Part shown: piece by piece, positions 44,290-55,181 of the stretch
How the letters are laid out: every line of letters starts with the position of its first letter
How positions within the stretch are numbered: the stretch's first letter is position 1
Assembly (NCBI RefSeq): GCF_027943255.1
Contig: NC_072896.1
Span: 45,472,501 to 45,536,500, forward strand
DNA length: 64,000 nucleotides
Direction of reading: 5' to 3'
From: Anastrepha obliqua
Lineage: Eukaryota; Arthropoda; Insecta; Diptera; Tephritidae
The notes under the pieces: generated by a model
What the model saw: only the letters and a program-made list of their open reading frames with translations
What the model was told of the DNA's origin: nothing
Database searches by the model: none
Position numbers and translations under genes: made by a program

Positions 44290-44755
44290 GTACATATGCC
44301 TCTCGGTGAAGCCTCTGCGTATGGTGAAGCCTTTTTGATTAAACCGTGTGCTTTATTCAAATAGTTACACGTGCAAGTTTAGTGAATTTGAATGAAGCCT
44401 GAATTGAGGTCATTTGAAGCGCTATTTGTTTATAATGATTTATAAACAAAGTATGACTTCAAAAATTTTCCCATTACAAATCCTTCTAACTTTTCTCGTA
44501 GAATCGATTGACATTCATAGTTTTGAAAAAAGTGTAATTTTTTCAAAATTTGTTTAAACAATTACTGTTAAATAATTAAAAATTAAAAAATACAATATAA
44601 GGGTAAGTCTTATTTAATTCTCCTAAACATTTTTTCCGGCCCACTATGCATATTTCATTCTGTAACAAAGTTGCTCCACGGCCTCCATCATTTCTCCTTG
44701 AAATGTCGATGGATATGTAAAGTGTAAAAAAATTCTTCTAAAATAAAATTGTAGT
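44290..44755. other. Spacer after mosaic mariner
   Basis: Contains two GGTGAAGCCT motif copies (44,305-44,314; 44,323-44,332). Otherwise AT-rich, no gene. Confidence 0.45.
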
Positions 44756-44911
44756 TATAGTCTGTCGAGCTGGATTTCGGAATTTCGAAAAATTTTGCAG
44801 CTAACGGCATTTGACAAACACGTATGCATTTTACGTCATAAATGTCACACTTGAATTATGTTTATACATTTTTTTAATAAAAATATCTAAAATCAGGCTT
44901 GACAGACTATA
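44756..44911. mobile_element. 156-bp MITE with TATAGTCTGTC ends
   Basis: TATAGTCTGTCGAGC at the left and GCTTGACAGACTATA at the right form an inverted repeat whose outer TA could be the target duplication, as for mariner-type MITEs. An eroded relative is at 39,203-39,326 in the opposite orientation. Confidence 0.6.
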
Positions 44912-44929
44912 GAGAAAACACTTTCGAAT

Positions 44930-45900
44930 ATTTTAAAAAATACCGCACCTTTTATGGCAGTTTTGGAACAAAAGATAGTCGCATGGTGATAGATCAGGAG
45001 AATACGGAGGGTGGTCGATGACACAAATATGTTTTTGCATCAAAAATTCACGAACATTTTTGGTTTTGTGAGGTGGTGCATTATCATGCAATAAAACAGC
45101 TGTTCCCCCTCAGGTCTTACACGAACAATTCTTGACCACAAACGATGTAAAACTTGTAAATAGTATTCTCCATTAATAGTTTGACCTTCTGCAACAAATT
45201 CCTTGTGTACAATACCCTTGGTATCGTAGAACGTGATCAATATTGTTTTGATTCTTGACTTCTGAAAATGCAATTTCTTTGCTTTTGGCTCCCCTTTCGT
45301 CTTCCATTCTGCAGATTGACGCTTAGTTTCAGGGTCATATTTGAAGCACCATGTTTCGTCACCAGTTATGATCGAATCAAGAAAATCTGGATCGTTTTCA
45401 GCTGTTGAAATTATGTCTTTACAATGCTCTACACGAGCGATTTTTTGTTCTTCATTTAATTGCTGTGGAACAAAGCGTGCACAAACCTTTCTTTTACCCA
45501 AATCGTCAGTTAAAATTTTCCAAATAGTACCAGTGGATGAATTTACAATAGTTCTTCAGCCAACATTCTTACAGTGAAATTTCCGTCAACGGCAATGATT
45601 TCGCGGACTTTTTCCACCAGTTCAGCACGATTACTTGCTTCTGGACGACCAGGTCTTTCATCTTCATTCAAATCTTCACGACCATTTTTAAATCGTCTAA
45701 ACCAATTATATACATTTGAACGAGCTAAACAATCATCACCATAAACTTTTTGCATCAATTCGTACGTCTCACTAATTGTTTTTCCAAGTTTAACACAGAA
45801 TTTAATATTTTCTCTTTGCTCCATCATATTTTTACGACACAAGCACGAAACATACTGTCAATAAAAGGCGCGTAACTTTTTAACCTGTCAAACGATTTAC
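44930..45900 (-). mobile_element. irritans-type mariner transposase relic
   Basis: From 45,827 leftwards: MEQRENIKFCVKLGKTISE...VYNWFRRFKNGREDL (helix-turn-helix 1), then RPEASNRAELVEKVREI. A frameshift near 45,540 follows; 45,501-45,040 gives GKRKVCARFVPQQL, SIITGDETWCFKYDPE (first Asp) and FYDTKGIVHKEFV. Another shift disrupts the second-Asp block (HDNAPPHKTK is readable one frame over at about 45,080). Only a frame-shifted trace of the third block remains near 44,985, and the 3' end is cut off by 44,930. Confidence 0.75.
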
Positions 45901-46099
45901 ATGAAGTTGGCTGCGGTTGAAAGCTGACGCTTATACCTTTTCAATATGATCAAAGTTTAATAGATAGCTCTACGTGTTCCATGATTTAAATAAAAAGTCT
46001 GTTATTTATTGAACATACTGTGTATGTAACCCCAACTCCAAAAAAACAAATATAGTGAAACCTGAAATAATCTAAATTTGTACATGTTTTATTTTAAAA

Positions 46100-46395
46100 C
46101 CACGTTAGCGCTTACCCCTTTATTGGATGTTTGACTGAGCTCCTCTTCCTATTTGTGGTGTGCATCTTAATTTTTTTCCACGAATGGAGGGAACTACAGT
46201 TTTCCATCACCTATGAACGGCAGATGGTTATGGGAAGCTTTTTCATGGTAGAAATAACATGACGAAGTTTTCCATTGCCTGCCGAGGGGCGACCGCTGTT
46301 AGAAAAACCTTTTTCTTTAATTTTGGTGGTTCATTATCGTTACGAAATGCTAGTCACACAGCAACCCCCATTCAGGTACGGCGGCCGCCATGTGT
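46100..46395 (-). mobile_element. tRNA-derived SINE, copy 6
   Basis: Minus-oriented, from GGCGGCCGCCGTACCTGAAT (46,390) to the body end GGTGTGCATCTTAA region (46,165). The B box is damaged (CGTAACGATAATG). The GCCTGCCGAGGGGCGACCGC body block is intact. Confidence 0.75.
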
Positions 46396-46507
46396 TGATT
46401 GTAAAAAAAGCTACTTAACTTCATTTATACATTTTTTATGAGTGTAAAATAAATTTTATTTTTACTCAATAAATTCAATAAAGAGAATATAATCAAACAT
46501 ACTATAT

Positions 46508-47055
46508 ACTAGGTTGTTCAATAAGCTTTGCGGTTCGATATGAGAAACACCATTTTATAGTTTGAAATACTCTTTATTATTCAGTATAGTGAGCATCAAT
46601 ACACTGGTTCTAATGAGATTCCAATTTATGAATTCCATCTCCGAAGAGAGACTCTGGAAAGGGTTGCGCTTCCACAGCTGTTATGACCTCATAAAATGAT
46701 GAAAAACACTTTCCACGCATACATTTTTTTAAGCCAAATCTGGTGAATACGGTGCATCCAAATATTCGAACTTTAATTCATGGATTTTAGCCATTGCTTG
46801 CACGACTGAATGAGATGCCTAGGGCTCTCTCGACGATTTTCTAGTACGATACCCTGTATTTTTTCTACAATTTCTAGTGTTGGTGCTGTTTTTGGACATC
46901 CTTGACGTGGATCGTCTTCAAGATTTGTACAACCATGTTTAAATTTAGCAACCCATCTTCCTACTGTACTAATTGATGGCGAAAAGTCTTTAATCCAATT
47001 CTAAAAATTAAAATTCAATCGCTGCACGACACTTGATTTTTTCCATTGTAGAAAA
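46508..47055 (-). mobile_element. irritans-like mariner with deleted catalytic core
   Basis: Its 3' terminus is TTGTTCAATAAGCTTTGCGG at 46,513. The minus strand reads ISTVGRWVAKFKHGCTNLEDDPRQGCPKTAPTLEIVEKIQ (DNA-binding region, 46,990-46,850) then jumps to YLDAPYSPDLA (about 46,765-46,735), missing the first two Asp. The same terminus occurs at 50,812. Confidence 0.6.
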
Positions 47056-47131
47056 TACTGTGACACGTCGATACTAAAGGGCTTCTAAACAAATAATGAA
47101 TTAACAGATTGAAATGAAACTTCACATAAGA

Positions 47132-48364
47132 CAAGCTGAAGTCCAAAATAAACAAGACGTCATAAAATGTTTTTGATGGCGCCATCATTTTAATGAGTTA
47201 GTGCGTTGGAAGTTACACCCCTAGCTGACTTCCAATGAAAGCTTGGTAACATTCGGTTCAGTGGAAGCGAAGTTGTTGCGTCTAAAGTCTCAGTAACTTT
47301 GTGTCATCGGTACAAAAATGAGTTTCGAACAAAGAGCTAATATCAAATTTTGTTTTAAAGTCGGAATCATTTGAATTGATGAAAAAAGTTTATGGCGATG
47401 ATTGTCTATCTCGTGCCAGAGTTCGTGAGTGGTTTACACGTTACAGAGATGGTTGTGAGAACACAAATGACAATGAACATTGGGCCACCCAAAATCAGTA
47501 ATCATCGAAAACTCCATCGAAATTGTTTGTAAATTTATCAAAAATTAATCGAAGTCATCGTTGAAATTCATGGAATCGGAGTTGAATATCTCCAAAACAT
47601 CGATTTATTGCATTTTAATTGATCATTTGGGCTTTCGAAAGGTCTGTACACGTTTCATTCCGCAGAAGTTAACTGAGGACCAAAAATTGCTCAGAATTCA
47701 ACATTTGAAAGACCTCATTAAAGAGGCAGGAAAAGACGAGAACTTCCTTTATGACATTGTAATTTGCGATGAAACATGGTGTTTCCAAAATGAACCTGAA
47801 CCCATTCGTCAAAGTGCCGAAGAGAAAGCCCCAGAGGAGCCACCGCCCAAAAAATCGCGTTTGGAGAAGTCAGAAATCAAGTCGGTGCTCATTAGTTTTT
47901 ACGATTCCAAGGGAATTGTCCACAAGTAGTTCGTACCAACGGGCCAAACCGTCAAAGCAATTTTCTATCTTGGAGTTTTGAAGCGGTCGTTGCATCGCAT
48001 TCGTTTAATTTCCCCTGAATACCGCGAAGAAGGAAACTGGCGCTTATTGCATGATAGTGCACCATCTCATCGATCAACTCTTATGACTAGAAATCGCATT
48101 TTAACCATTAATCACTCACCGTATTCGCCTGATATGGCTCCCTGTGTCTTCTACCTATTCGGAAAAATGCATTTGGCCATGAAAAGAAAACGTTTTACGT
48201 CCGTAGGCTTGTCCCGATATCCTCTCTCAAAAGGCTTTTAGATCGCGCAAAACAGTGTATCGGGGCCAGAGGGGACTATAAAATAAATAAACTCGAAGTT
48301 ATCGGAAGGAAGCTTCTGTCTTTTCTATATTAGCTCAGTCCTGTTTATTTTGGACTTCACCTTG
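47132..48364 (+). mobile_element. irritans-type mariner, full-length but inactivated (1,233 bp)
   Basis: Ends CAAGCTGAAGTCCAAAATAA (47,132) and TTATTTTGGACTTCACCTTG (48,345-48,364) are inverse repeats; TA follows the right end. The coding region starts at ATG 47,319 (MSFEQRANIKFCFKVG). It has frameshifts in the first 250 bp, then 47,561-47,929 (ICDETWCF, first Asp). A stop follows GIVHK, then 47,978-48,241 has LLHDSAPSH (second Asp). The third block reads MAPCVFYLF, Asp replaced by Val, so catalysis would be lost even if frames were read through. Confidence 0.8.
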
Positions 48365-50574
48365 TAGGAGGAGTGTACAAACATAACAAATGAAAAAATA
48401 TACACTAGTAGCAAAATTTATTGAAAAAAAAAATTAGTGAAAATATTGCAAATGTGAAACGGTCATAATGAAGTTCGAATCATTCTGCCGCCAGACAATC
48501 ATCCTCAAATTGTTGCACAGTGTAATCAATGAAATTGGGCCAGTAACGCCTTTAAGAGTACTTATTGAGTTTTCATAGTTGCATATTGGTAAAATGTGTG
48601 AGAAATCCACATATATAAAATAATACAATATATAAACATATCACTAAATCATAATTTTGTAAAAAGTAATTCTAGAAACTCAAAGAAATTCACCATTACA
48701 CTTTTTATTTCCGAAAGCAAATTCATACCTACTCGTTTGTACTTCCAAGTGAATGCAGATAATTTGCTTTGTACCAATTTATGATTCTAATATTTGAAGT
48801 TATAATAAAACGTTACATGTGCAACACACCAATTGTCGAGAAGTGGCAACAATGAGTACGGAATTGCTTTTGAGCTCATTTACCTTTCCCATACAGTTAA
48901 TCAAACGCACGCAGAACACACATAGCACCGCCCATAAAAATGTGTGCTTACAGTTAGCAGAAGGGACGTGACATGTCGCTGCTGAGGCACGAATGCAAAC
49001 AAGATGAAAAATATTTTTAAGTCCGCAAAATGTGGTTTTAAAAAATTTTCCGCTTATTTATTAAAAATATGTATGTGTGTGGGGGTATGGCAAGCACATA
49101 TGAGCATTAAAAAGAATCATCATCAACCACACAACAGATAAAACAAATGAAAATGTATGAATGTGAATGTGTAAAGGAGATAGAGAGAAAAAATTAGGAA
49201 TGTTAAGATTAGGTTTATGCAAAAATATGAGTTTATTTGAAAGTAGATGAGTTTCGGTTGTTGATGGTGTTGGTGGTTATTGTCACAGCTTTAAAAGCAC
49301 AATATTTGTTGTTGGTCTCCTTTTTTTCAACTTGTTGTTGTTGGTATTTTCATTTGCTTGTTACAGTGACATTGGAATTATGTATTTCCTGAAGAGTACG
49401 GCTGTTCTGTATGTGAATATACATACAAGTAGGTGCGTGTATGTGTGCGAATGTTTGTGAGTGCTTGCATACATCCTCATATTGTGTGTGTGTATGTGTA
49501 TGCACATACGTATATATCTGACTAACCATATCACATTCCAGACACGTAGCATAACCATAAAACATTTCGCATATCTCAAGTGCACAACGATAAACAGCTC
49601 GCGCGCGTTCACCAGCTACAGGACAATCATGCCGAGAGACAAGTAGACAACATGAGACAAAGATACATGTCATCCGGCACTGTTTCCTCACCCAACAAGG
49701 CCACAAGTGCTGGTTACTTGGTTGGTCGGTTAGCTGGTTCGGTTACTTGTTCGCCTTGACTGCATTAGCCGCCTGCCCTCCTTCACTTCCTGTGTCTGCC
49801 ACACAATGAGGCTGACTGACGCGCCTGCTTGACTCTCACCGCCAACAACAATGGGATGCAGTCATAAACTGTTATTCTGGAACGTAAATGAGAATATCTC
49901 GCATTTATATTGTCGCATAATTTGCAGCTATGAATGAAATTACCTACAACCATGCATACTTGCAAATATTCGTATGCATGCACGTGTGTGCGTATTTTGT
50001 TTTATGCAAGTGTGTGATTTTGAATTTCTAGGACACGTTACCCACACATTATACTCGTATGTATGTACGCGTATGTGTAATAACCACACAAATACAATGA
50101 GAGCCAACATATCTCTGTTGAATTGCCGCTTGGATGTTCCTGTTTCATAGGTATGTAGCTGATGTATACGAGTACAAAATACACACATTTACATACATAT
50201 ACACATATAAGCGCCATCCACTATTGTGCTCGTGTTGGACCCTAGCCATCCGTCTGCGTGCCTGTATGCTTTCGGCCGACAAATTTATGCATAGGGCTCA
50301 TATCTGTTCAGACATTATAATGTACTACATTTACGCTTGCTTTCATTATAAAACACTAAAGCTTAAATAAATGCAATCACTGTGTATAATAAATTTTATA
50401 TATTATATTATTTTATACAATCACCAAATTGGAAAAAAATGATTAGCTTCAAATATTACTAAAATGATGATCAAGATACAGGGTGTACACCGTAGTTGAA
50501 GCCATGCTTATTTCTATATATCTATAACTTCCCAAATCCATTATTTTTCTTTTTACTCTTTTTTAGACATTAGA
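48365..50574. other. Repeat-poor interval, no gene supported
   Basis: The longest frames (118 and 83 codons, minus, around 49,350-49,706) cross TGTGTATGTGTATG-type simple sequence and lack domains. A pyrimidine-rich stretch ending TTACAG at about 49,360-49,370 could be a splice acceptor but no exon follows convincingly. Confidence 0.4.
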
Positions 50575-50808
50575 CATGGGTTAACTACAAATAAACGATA
50601 TTGAAATCTACACTGACGGCTCTAAGATGAACTGTGGTGTGAGAGCTGGCCCCTATTTGGAGCCGCTCAACTTATCCAAATCAACCGACTTCTTGACCGA
50701 GCAAACCTATTCCGGGTAATCAGAGAAGCATGAAAATCACTAAAACAGTACAAAGGAATTGGTACAAGAGTAGCTACCTTTTCAAAGAGTCAATCAGCTA
50801 GCAAGACT
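50575..50808 (+). mobile_element. NLTR RNase H fragment
   Basis: DIEIYTDGSKMNCGVRAGPY...LNLSKS at 50,600-50,680 is the first strand of an RNase H domain; GIGTRVATFSKSQSASK (frame-shifted) follows to 50,805. It ends where an irritans-type terminus begins. Confidence 0.55.
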
Positions 50809-50811
50809 TTA

Positions 50812-50900
50812 CTAGGTTGTTCAATAAGTTTTGCGGTTCGATAAGAAACACGCAATTCTATGGTTTGAAATGCACTCTTTTATTCAGTATAGTCAGTATA
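50812..50900 (-). mobile_element. irritans-like mariner 3' terminus
   Basis: TAGGTTGTTCAATAAGTTTT, then GCGGTTCGATA, matches the end of the 46,508 element for about 85 bp. It is then replaced by Tc1-like sequence. Confidence 0.6.
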
Positions 50901-50904
50901 GCAC

Positions 50905-52525
50905 GCACCAAACCCACCCAAAAGTGCTCGATCGGATGCGGCAAATGAGGTGGTGTTTCCAAAACACTCGGGGTGTTATAAAGGGTGATTAAGTTTCAAG
51001 GGCCGGTGTTGATCTTGAATAAAATATAATTTTTTTAGGAAATTATTGTCATTTCTCTTTATTATAATAATATTGGTATGACTCAATTACGTATGGAACA
51101 AAACATCGGCCAAAGGCCGGCACACCTCCATCCGATGGTGCAAATTTTCGATGAGGCTGAGGCAGAATTGAGGTTCTATGCCGTTAATGTGCCGAATTAT
51201 CTCATCCTTTAGCTCTTGAATTGTTGCTGGCTTATCGACGTATACCTTTTCTTTCAAATAACCCCAAAGAAAGAAGTCCAACGGTGTCAAATCAGATGAC
51301 CTTGGCGGCCAATTGACATCGCCGCGACGTGAGATTATTCGGCCATCAAATTTTTCGCGCAAAACAGCCATTGTTTCGTTAGCTGTGTGACAAGTGGCAC
51401 CGTCCTGTTGAAACCACCTATCATCCATATCCATATCTTCCAATTCGAGCCATACAAAGTCCATCATCATCTCACGATAGCGAACACTATTCCCAGTAAC
51501 TGCCTAACCGACGATGCCGCCGGCCCATAAACCGCACCAAACAGTCACTCTTTGTGGGTGCATTGGTTTTTCGGCAATCACTCGTGGATTATCATTCGCC
51601 CAAATGTGGCAATTCTGCTTATTGACGAATCTACTGAGGTGAAAATGTGCCTCATCACTGAAGATGATTTTCTTCGAAAATTGGTCATTCACTGTTGCCA
51701 TTTCCTGCCTCCATTCTGACCATTGACGACGCTTGAAATGATCAAGAGGCTTTAGTTCTTGAGTCAATTGCACCTTGTAAGCGTGTAAATGCGAGTCTTT
51801 ATGCATAATGTTCATCAACGACGAGCGTGAGAGGTGCAATTGTAGGGCACGACGACGAGTTGAGGTGGACGGCTCTTAAAGCACACTATCGCGAACAGCA
51901 GCAATATTTTCTGCAGTACGAGCTGTACGAGCATGCACTGGTATTTCACATCTCCTACAGACCCGGCTTGCTCTAACTTTTGCACAATTTTTCCGATTGT
52001 ACGCACATTTGGACGATTAAATTTACCGAAAAAATCACGAAGTGAGCGATATGCATTTTGATTTGAATGCCCGTTTTCATAATAAGCCTGAACAACTTTA
52101 ACGCCTTGCTCGGTTGTGTATGTTTCCATAGTTTAAATTGAGTTAGTCTGAAATTAAAAAATATTAAATCAAATGCAGAAAAAGCTTGACGTTTGGGTGT
52201 GGTTTACATTCAACATCGGCCCTTAAAATTTAACCAACCTTTTATAATATCCAAAGATTCGCATTGTGAGCTGTATGCTTTGGATCGTTATTTTGCTGGA
52301 TGAAATAATGACCCGAAAGCCCAAGGTTATTGGCGCTAACACTCTTAAATTCTCCTTTAATATTTGAATATAAAGTCGGCAGTCCATTTTATGACTAATA
52401 AATTGCATGTTACCAACACCGTTTGCACTCATACGTCCCCACAATATTACGATGCCACCACCGTGCTTAACTGATCATTTTGTATATCGCGGTGTACTTT
52501 ATTACCACAATCTAGACCAAAAAAA
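50905..52525 (-). mobile_element. Tc1-like transposase relic split by a rosa-like insertion
   Basis: Minus-strand 52,520-52,246 reads WGRMSANGVGNMQFISHKMDCRLYIQILKENLR and, frame-shifted, NDPKHTAHNANLWIL. After the inserted element, 50,980-50,905 continues as NTPSVLETPPHLPHP.EHFW, the downstream glutamate region. Removing the insertion joins LWIL to YNTPSV in frame. The 5' end is cut at 52,528 by a piggyBac terminus. Confidence 0.7.
50981..52244 (-). mobile_element. rosa-like (DD41D) mariner, ~1.26 kb, inside Tc1-like relic
   Basis: Ends AAGGGTGATTAAGTTTCAAG (50,981) and, inverted, GGTTGGTTAAATTTTAAGGG (52,218-52,238) are related TIRs flanked by TA. The transposase starts at 52,129 (METYTTEQGVKVVQAYYENG). 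It shifts frame in the DNA-binding part, resumes at 51,839 (LMNIMHKDSHLHAYKVQLTQ, IIFSDEAHFHLS, RVTVWCGLWAGGIVG), has a stop at 51,504, then 51,470-51,087 (WFQQDGATCHTA, SSDLTPLDFFLWGYLKEKVY). All three Asp remain, with 41 residues between the last two. At least one stop and one frameshift. Confidence 0.85.
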
Positions 52526-52527
52526 TG

Positions 52528-55180
52528 TTAATCCTTTGCGGACGAGTGTCGGCATATAGCCGCCCAAGCCGTTTTCCCGTTCCGGACGCGTGTCCGAATA
52601 TAGCCGCCCAAATTAGTTCGTAGCTGGAAGACTCACAACGTCTGCCATTCTGAGCGATACAATACGTCTAGGTATAGTAAAAGAGCCTTTTTCATGCAAA
52701 TACATTAGGGGCCATTAGCGATGAAGTATTCTCTTCCCTATAATCTAAACCTACGATTCAGTCTTAGGTTTTACTACTGTGGGCAAAAAGTAAGGTGAAT
52801 TTATTTGTCAAAGTTTGCGGGATTAAAATTTCGCTCTAGTTATTTTTTTATGAGTTGGCAGCACTGTTAATAACATCTGCGCCAACTTTCATGTGAATGT
52901 CATTATCAGTAATATATTTACGCTTGTGTTTACCAAACGACCAAGAGTGCATATTTCGATTTTTACAATGTCTGTTTTGATTGAGCAGAGAAGTGCCATC
53001 AAACTTTGTTTGCGGAATGAAATTTCGGCTGCGGAAACGTTTGGCATGCAGAAGGCATTTGGTGATTCGACCATGTCGCAGAAAAATGTTTATAAGTGGT
53101 ACAAAGACTTCAAAGAGGGTCGAGAACGTGTTGATGACTTGGAGCGCTCCGGACGACCATCGACGTCGACAGACGACCAACACGTCAATAAAGTGAAGGA
53201 GTTAGTGCTCAAAAATCGTCGGTTGACTGTTAAAGGCCTTACTGATATGATCGGAATATCAGAAAGATCTGTGAAAACCATTTTGAAAGACCATTTGGGC
53301 CTACGAAAAGTCAAATCTCGTTTGGTACCGAAAACTCTCAATTTCTTGGAAAAAAGTCGTCGCGTTGATGTGTGTGAAACAATGCTTTCAGACTATCAGG
53401 ACAAGCTCAGGGAGATGAGACTTGGATTTATGCTTACGACCCTGAAACAACCGACCAATCAAGCGAATATCGTGCTAAAGACGAGGCCAGACCAAAAAGA
53501 GCACGTCAAAGTCGTTCAAAAATAAAGGTCATCATGACAGTTTTTTTCGATTTTCGTGGTGTGGTGCACTATGAATTCCTTCCACCTGGCCAAACTGTTA
53601 ATAAGGAATATTATTTGAGCATTATGCGTCATTTACGTGAAGCAATTCGTCTAAAAAGACCAGAATTATGGGCCAACAACTCTTGATTTTTGCATTACGA
53701 TAATGCACCGTCTCACCCTGCACTCGTTCTTCGTGACCATTTCGCCAAAAATTCCACGCATATCGTTCCGCAACCACCGTATTCGCCTGATTTGGATCCG
53801 TGTAACTTCTGGCTATTCCCAAAACTCAAGAGACCACTCCGGGGAACGCGTTTCGAGTCGATTGAGGAGATAAAAGCTGCGAAAATTGACTATTTGGCAT
53901 GTTTCGGGGATTGGAAAAATCGTTGGCATAAGTGTATTTGATCGAGAGGGGATTATTTTGAAGGGGATGAAATTGATTTACAAGAATAAATTAAGATTTT
54001 TCATTTTACAACCAAATTCCCCTTACTTTTTGCCCACAGTAGTATATATTTTATATTTTATCCTCCGCACGATGGCTAAGCGATCTAGAAATGATACGCT
54101 AGATAGTAATAGTTCTTAGGAATATTACTTTGAATCTGACAAGACGGAAGGTGATAGCATTTCTTCGTCAAGTGGAAGTGAAATCCGTGCCATGAGGAAT
54201 CCACTCTGGCATTTACACATTAGCCGTGATAGTACCAGTGTGGAGAAGTAAGCATTCACGAAAGTAATCAATGGAGGAATGTAACAAATCAGGATGTCGT
54301 TCCAGAAAGAAATCACAACTAAGAACAAATTAAACAGAACCGATACAGTTTTTCAATACACTCTTCACCAATGAGTTCATCAAGACGATAGTTGCCGAGA
54401 CTAATCGACACGCAAATGATAAAATATGAGGACAACGTTTAGCAAGACGGTCCACGTGGAACAGAGGAACGGAGGAATTGCGAGTATTTCTTGGCATAAC
54501 ATTGCTTATGGGGACAATACCACTTCCGAACCTAAGATTATTGATCAAAAGACAACGTATGCAGGATCCCATACTTTGCCGAAATCTTCAGGAGATCGGT
54601 CTCTCCTAATATTTCGGATGCTTCATACACGTGAAAATGTCGAAAGTACGCAAACCATGACAACGCGGACGCGGAAAATTAGTTATAATGTATTATAGAT
54701 TACATTGATACCAAATGTCGTGAAAAATTTGAATCGATTGTGAAATTCAAAGCGAGAGTGAGTTCCATTACTTACAACCAAAGTAAAAACCAACCAAGGG
54801 GTTGGGGTATCCATCCGTATTTATGTCCTTGCGTACGCCAATGTTGGATACGTACAAACCATTTTGTCATATTATGGCAGTTTTAGCACTGAGAAATCAG
54901 TTAGATCTCCCGGTGAGCACAAGAATAGTTTTGCCTCTATATATAATATTAATTTATTACAATCCAACCCTGATGCTGTGGGGCGCCACATTTTCAACAA
55001 TAGATATTTTACAAGCATTCCCTTGGCCGATCTATTACTTGAAATTAAGTGTTATCTAACGGGAGCAATCCAAACGAATAGTAAATTTATTCTACCCGAA
55101 ATAAAAAAAAACCCAAAAATTACAAAAAATTAAATCGTTGCCTATAGACGGAACAACGCATTATTACTGGCTTAGAGGGG
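52528..55180 (+). mobile_element. piggyBac-like element, 5' end and decayed transposase, split by mariner X
   Basis: TTAA at 52,528-52,531 is followed by TCCTTTGCGG and two subterminal repeats (CGGACG.GTGTC.G.ATATAGCCGCCCAA at about 52,540 and 52,585). After the mariner at 52,777-54,039, ATG 54,072 begins MAKRSRNDTLD with an acidic N-terminus, as in piggyBac transposases. Frames then give DELINK-like, ELRVFLGITLLMGTIPLPNL, FMSLRTPMLDTYKPFCHIMAVL, SIPLADLLLEIKCYLTGAIQTN and LPEIKKNPKITKN. Many stops. The 3' end is lost at the NLTR-1 junction near 55,180. Confidence 0.7.
52777..54039 (+). mobile_element. mariner X copy 1 (irritans-type, 1,263 bp)
   Basis: Inverse ends CTGTGGGCAAAAAGTAAGG (52,777) and CTTACTTTTTGCCCACAG (54,022-54,039), each followed outwards by TA. 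The transposase from ATG 52,968 (MSVLIEQRSAIKLCLRNEIS) keeps both DNA-binding helices (VYKWYKDFKEG; SERSVKTILKDHLGLRKV). A 13-bp deletion at about 53,410 then removes the start of the first-Asp block and shifts frame. FLHYDNAPSHPA (second Asp) follows a stop, and the third block reads LDPCNFWLF, Asp to Asn. Dead by several independent changes. Confidence 0.85.
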
Positions 55181-55181
55181 C

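Noticed and set aside
49260..49400. Possible exon after a pyrimidine-rich tract ending in TTACAG
   Set aside because: The downstream frame closes quickly and has no conserved residues or matching donor.
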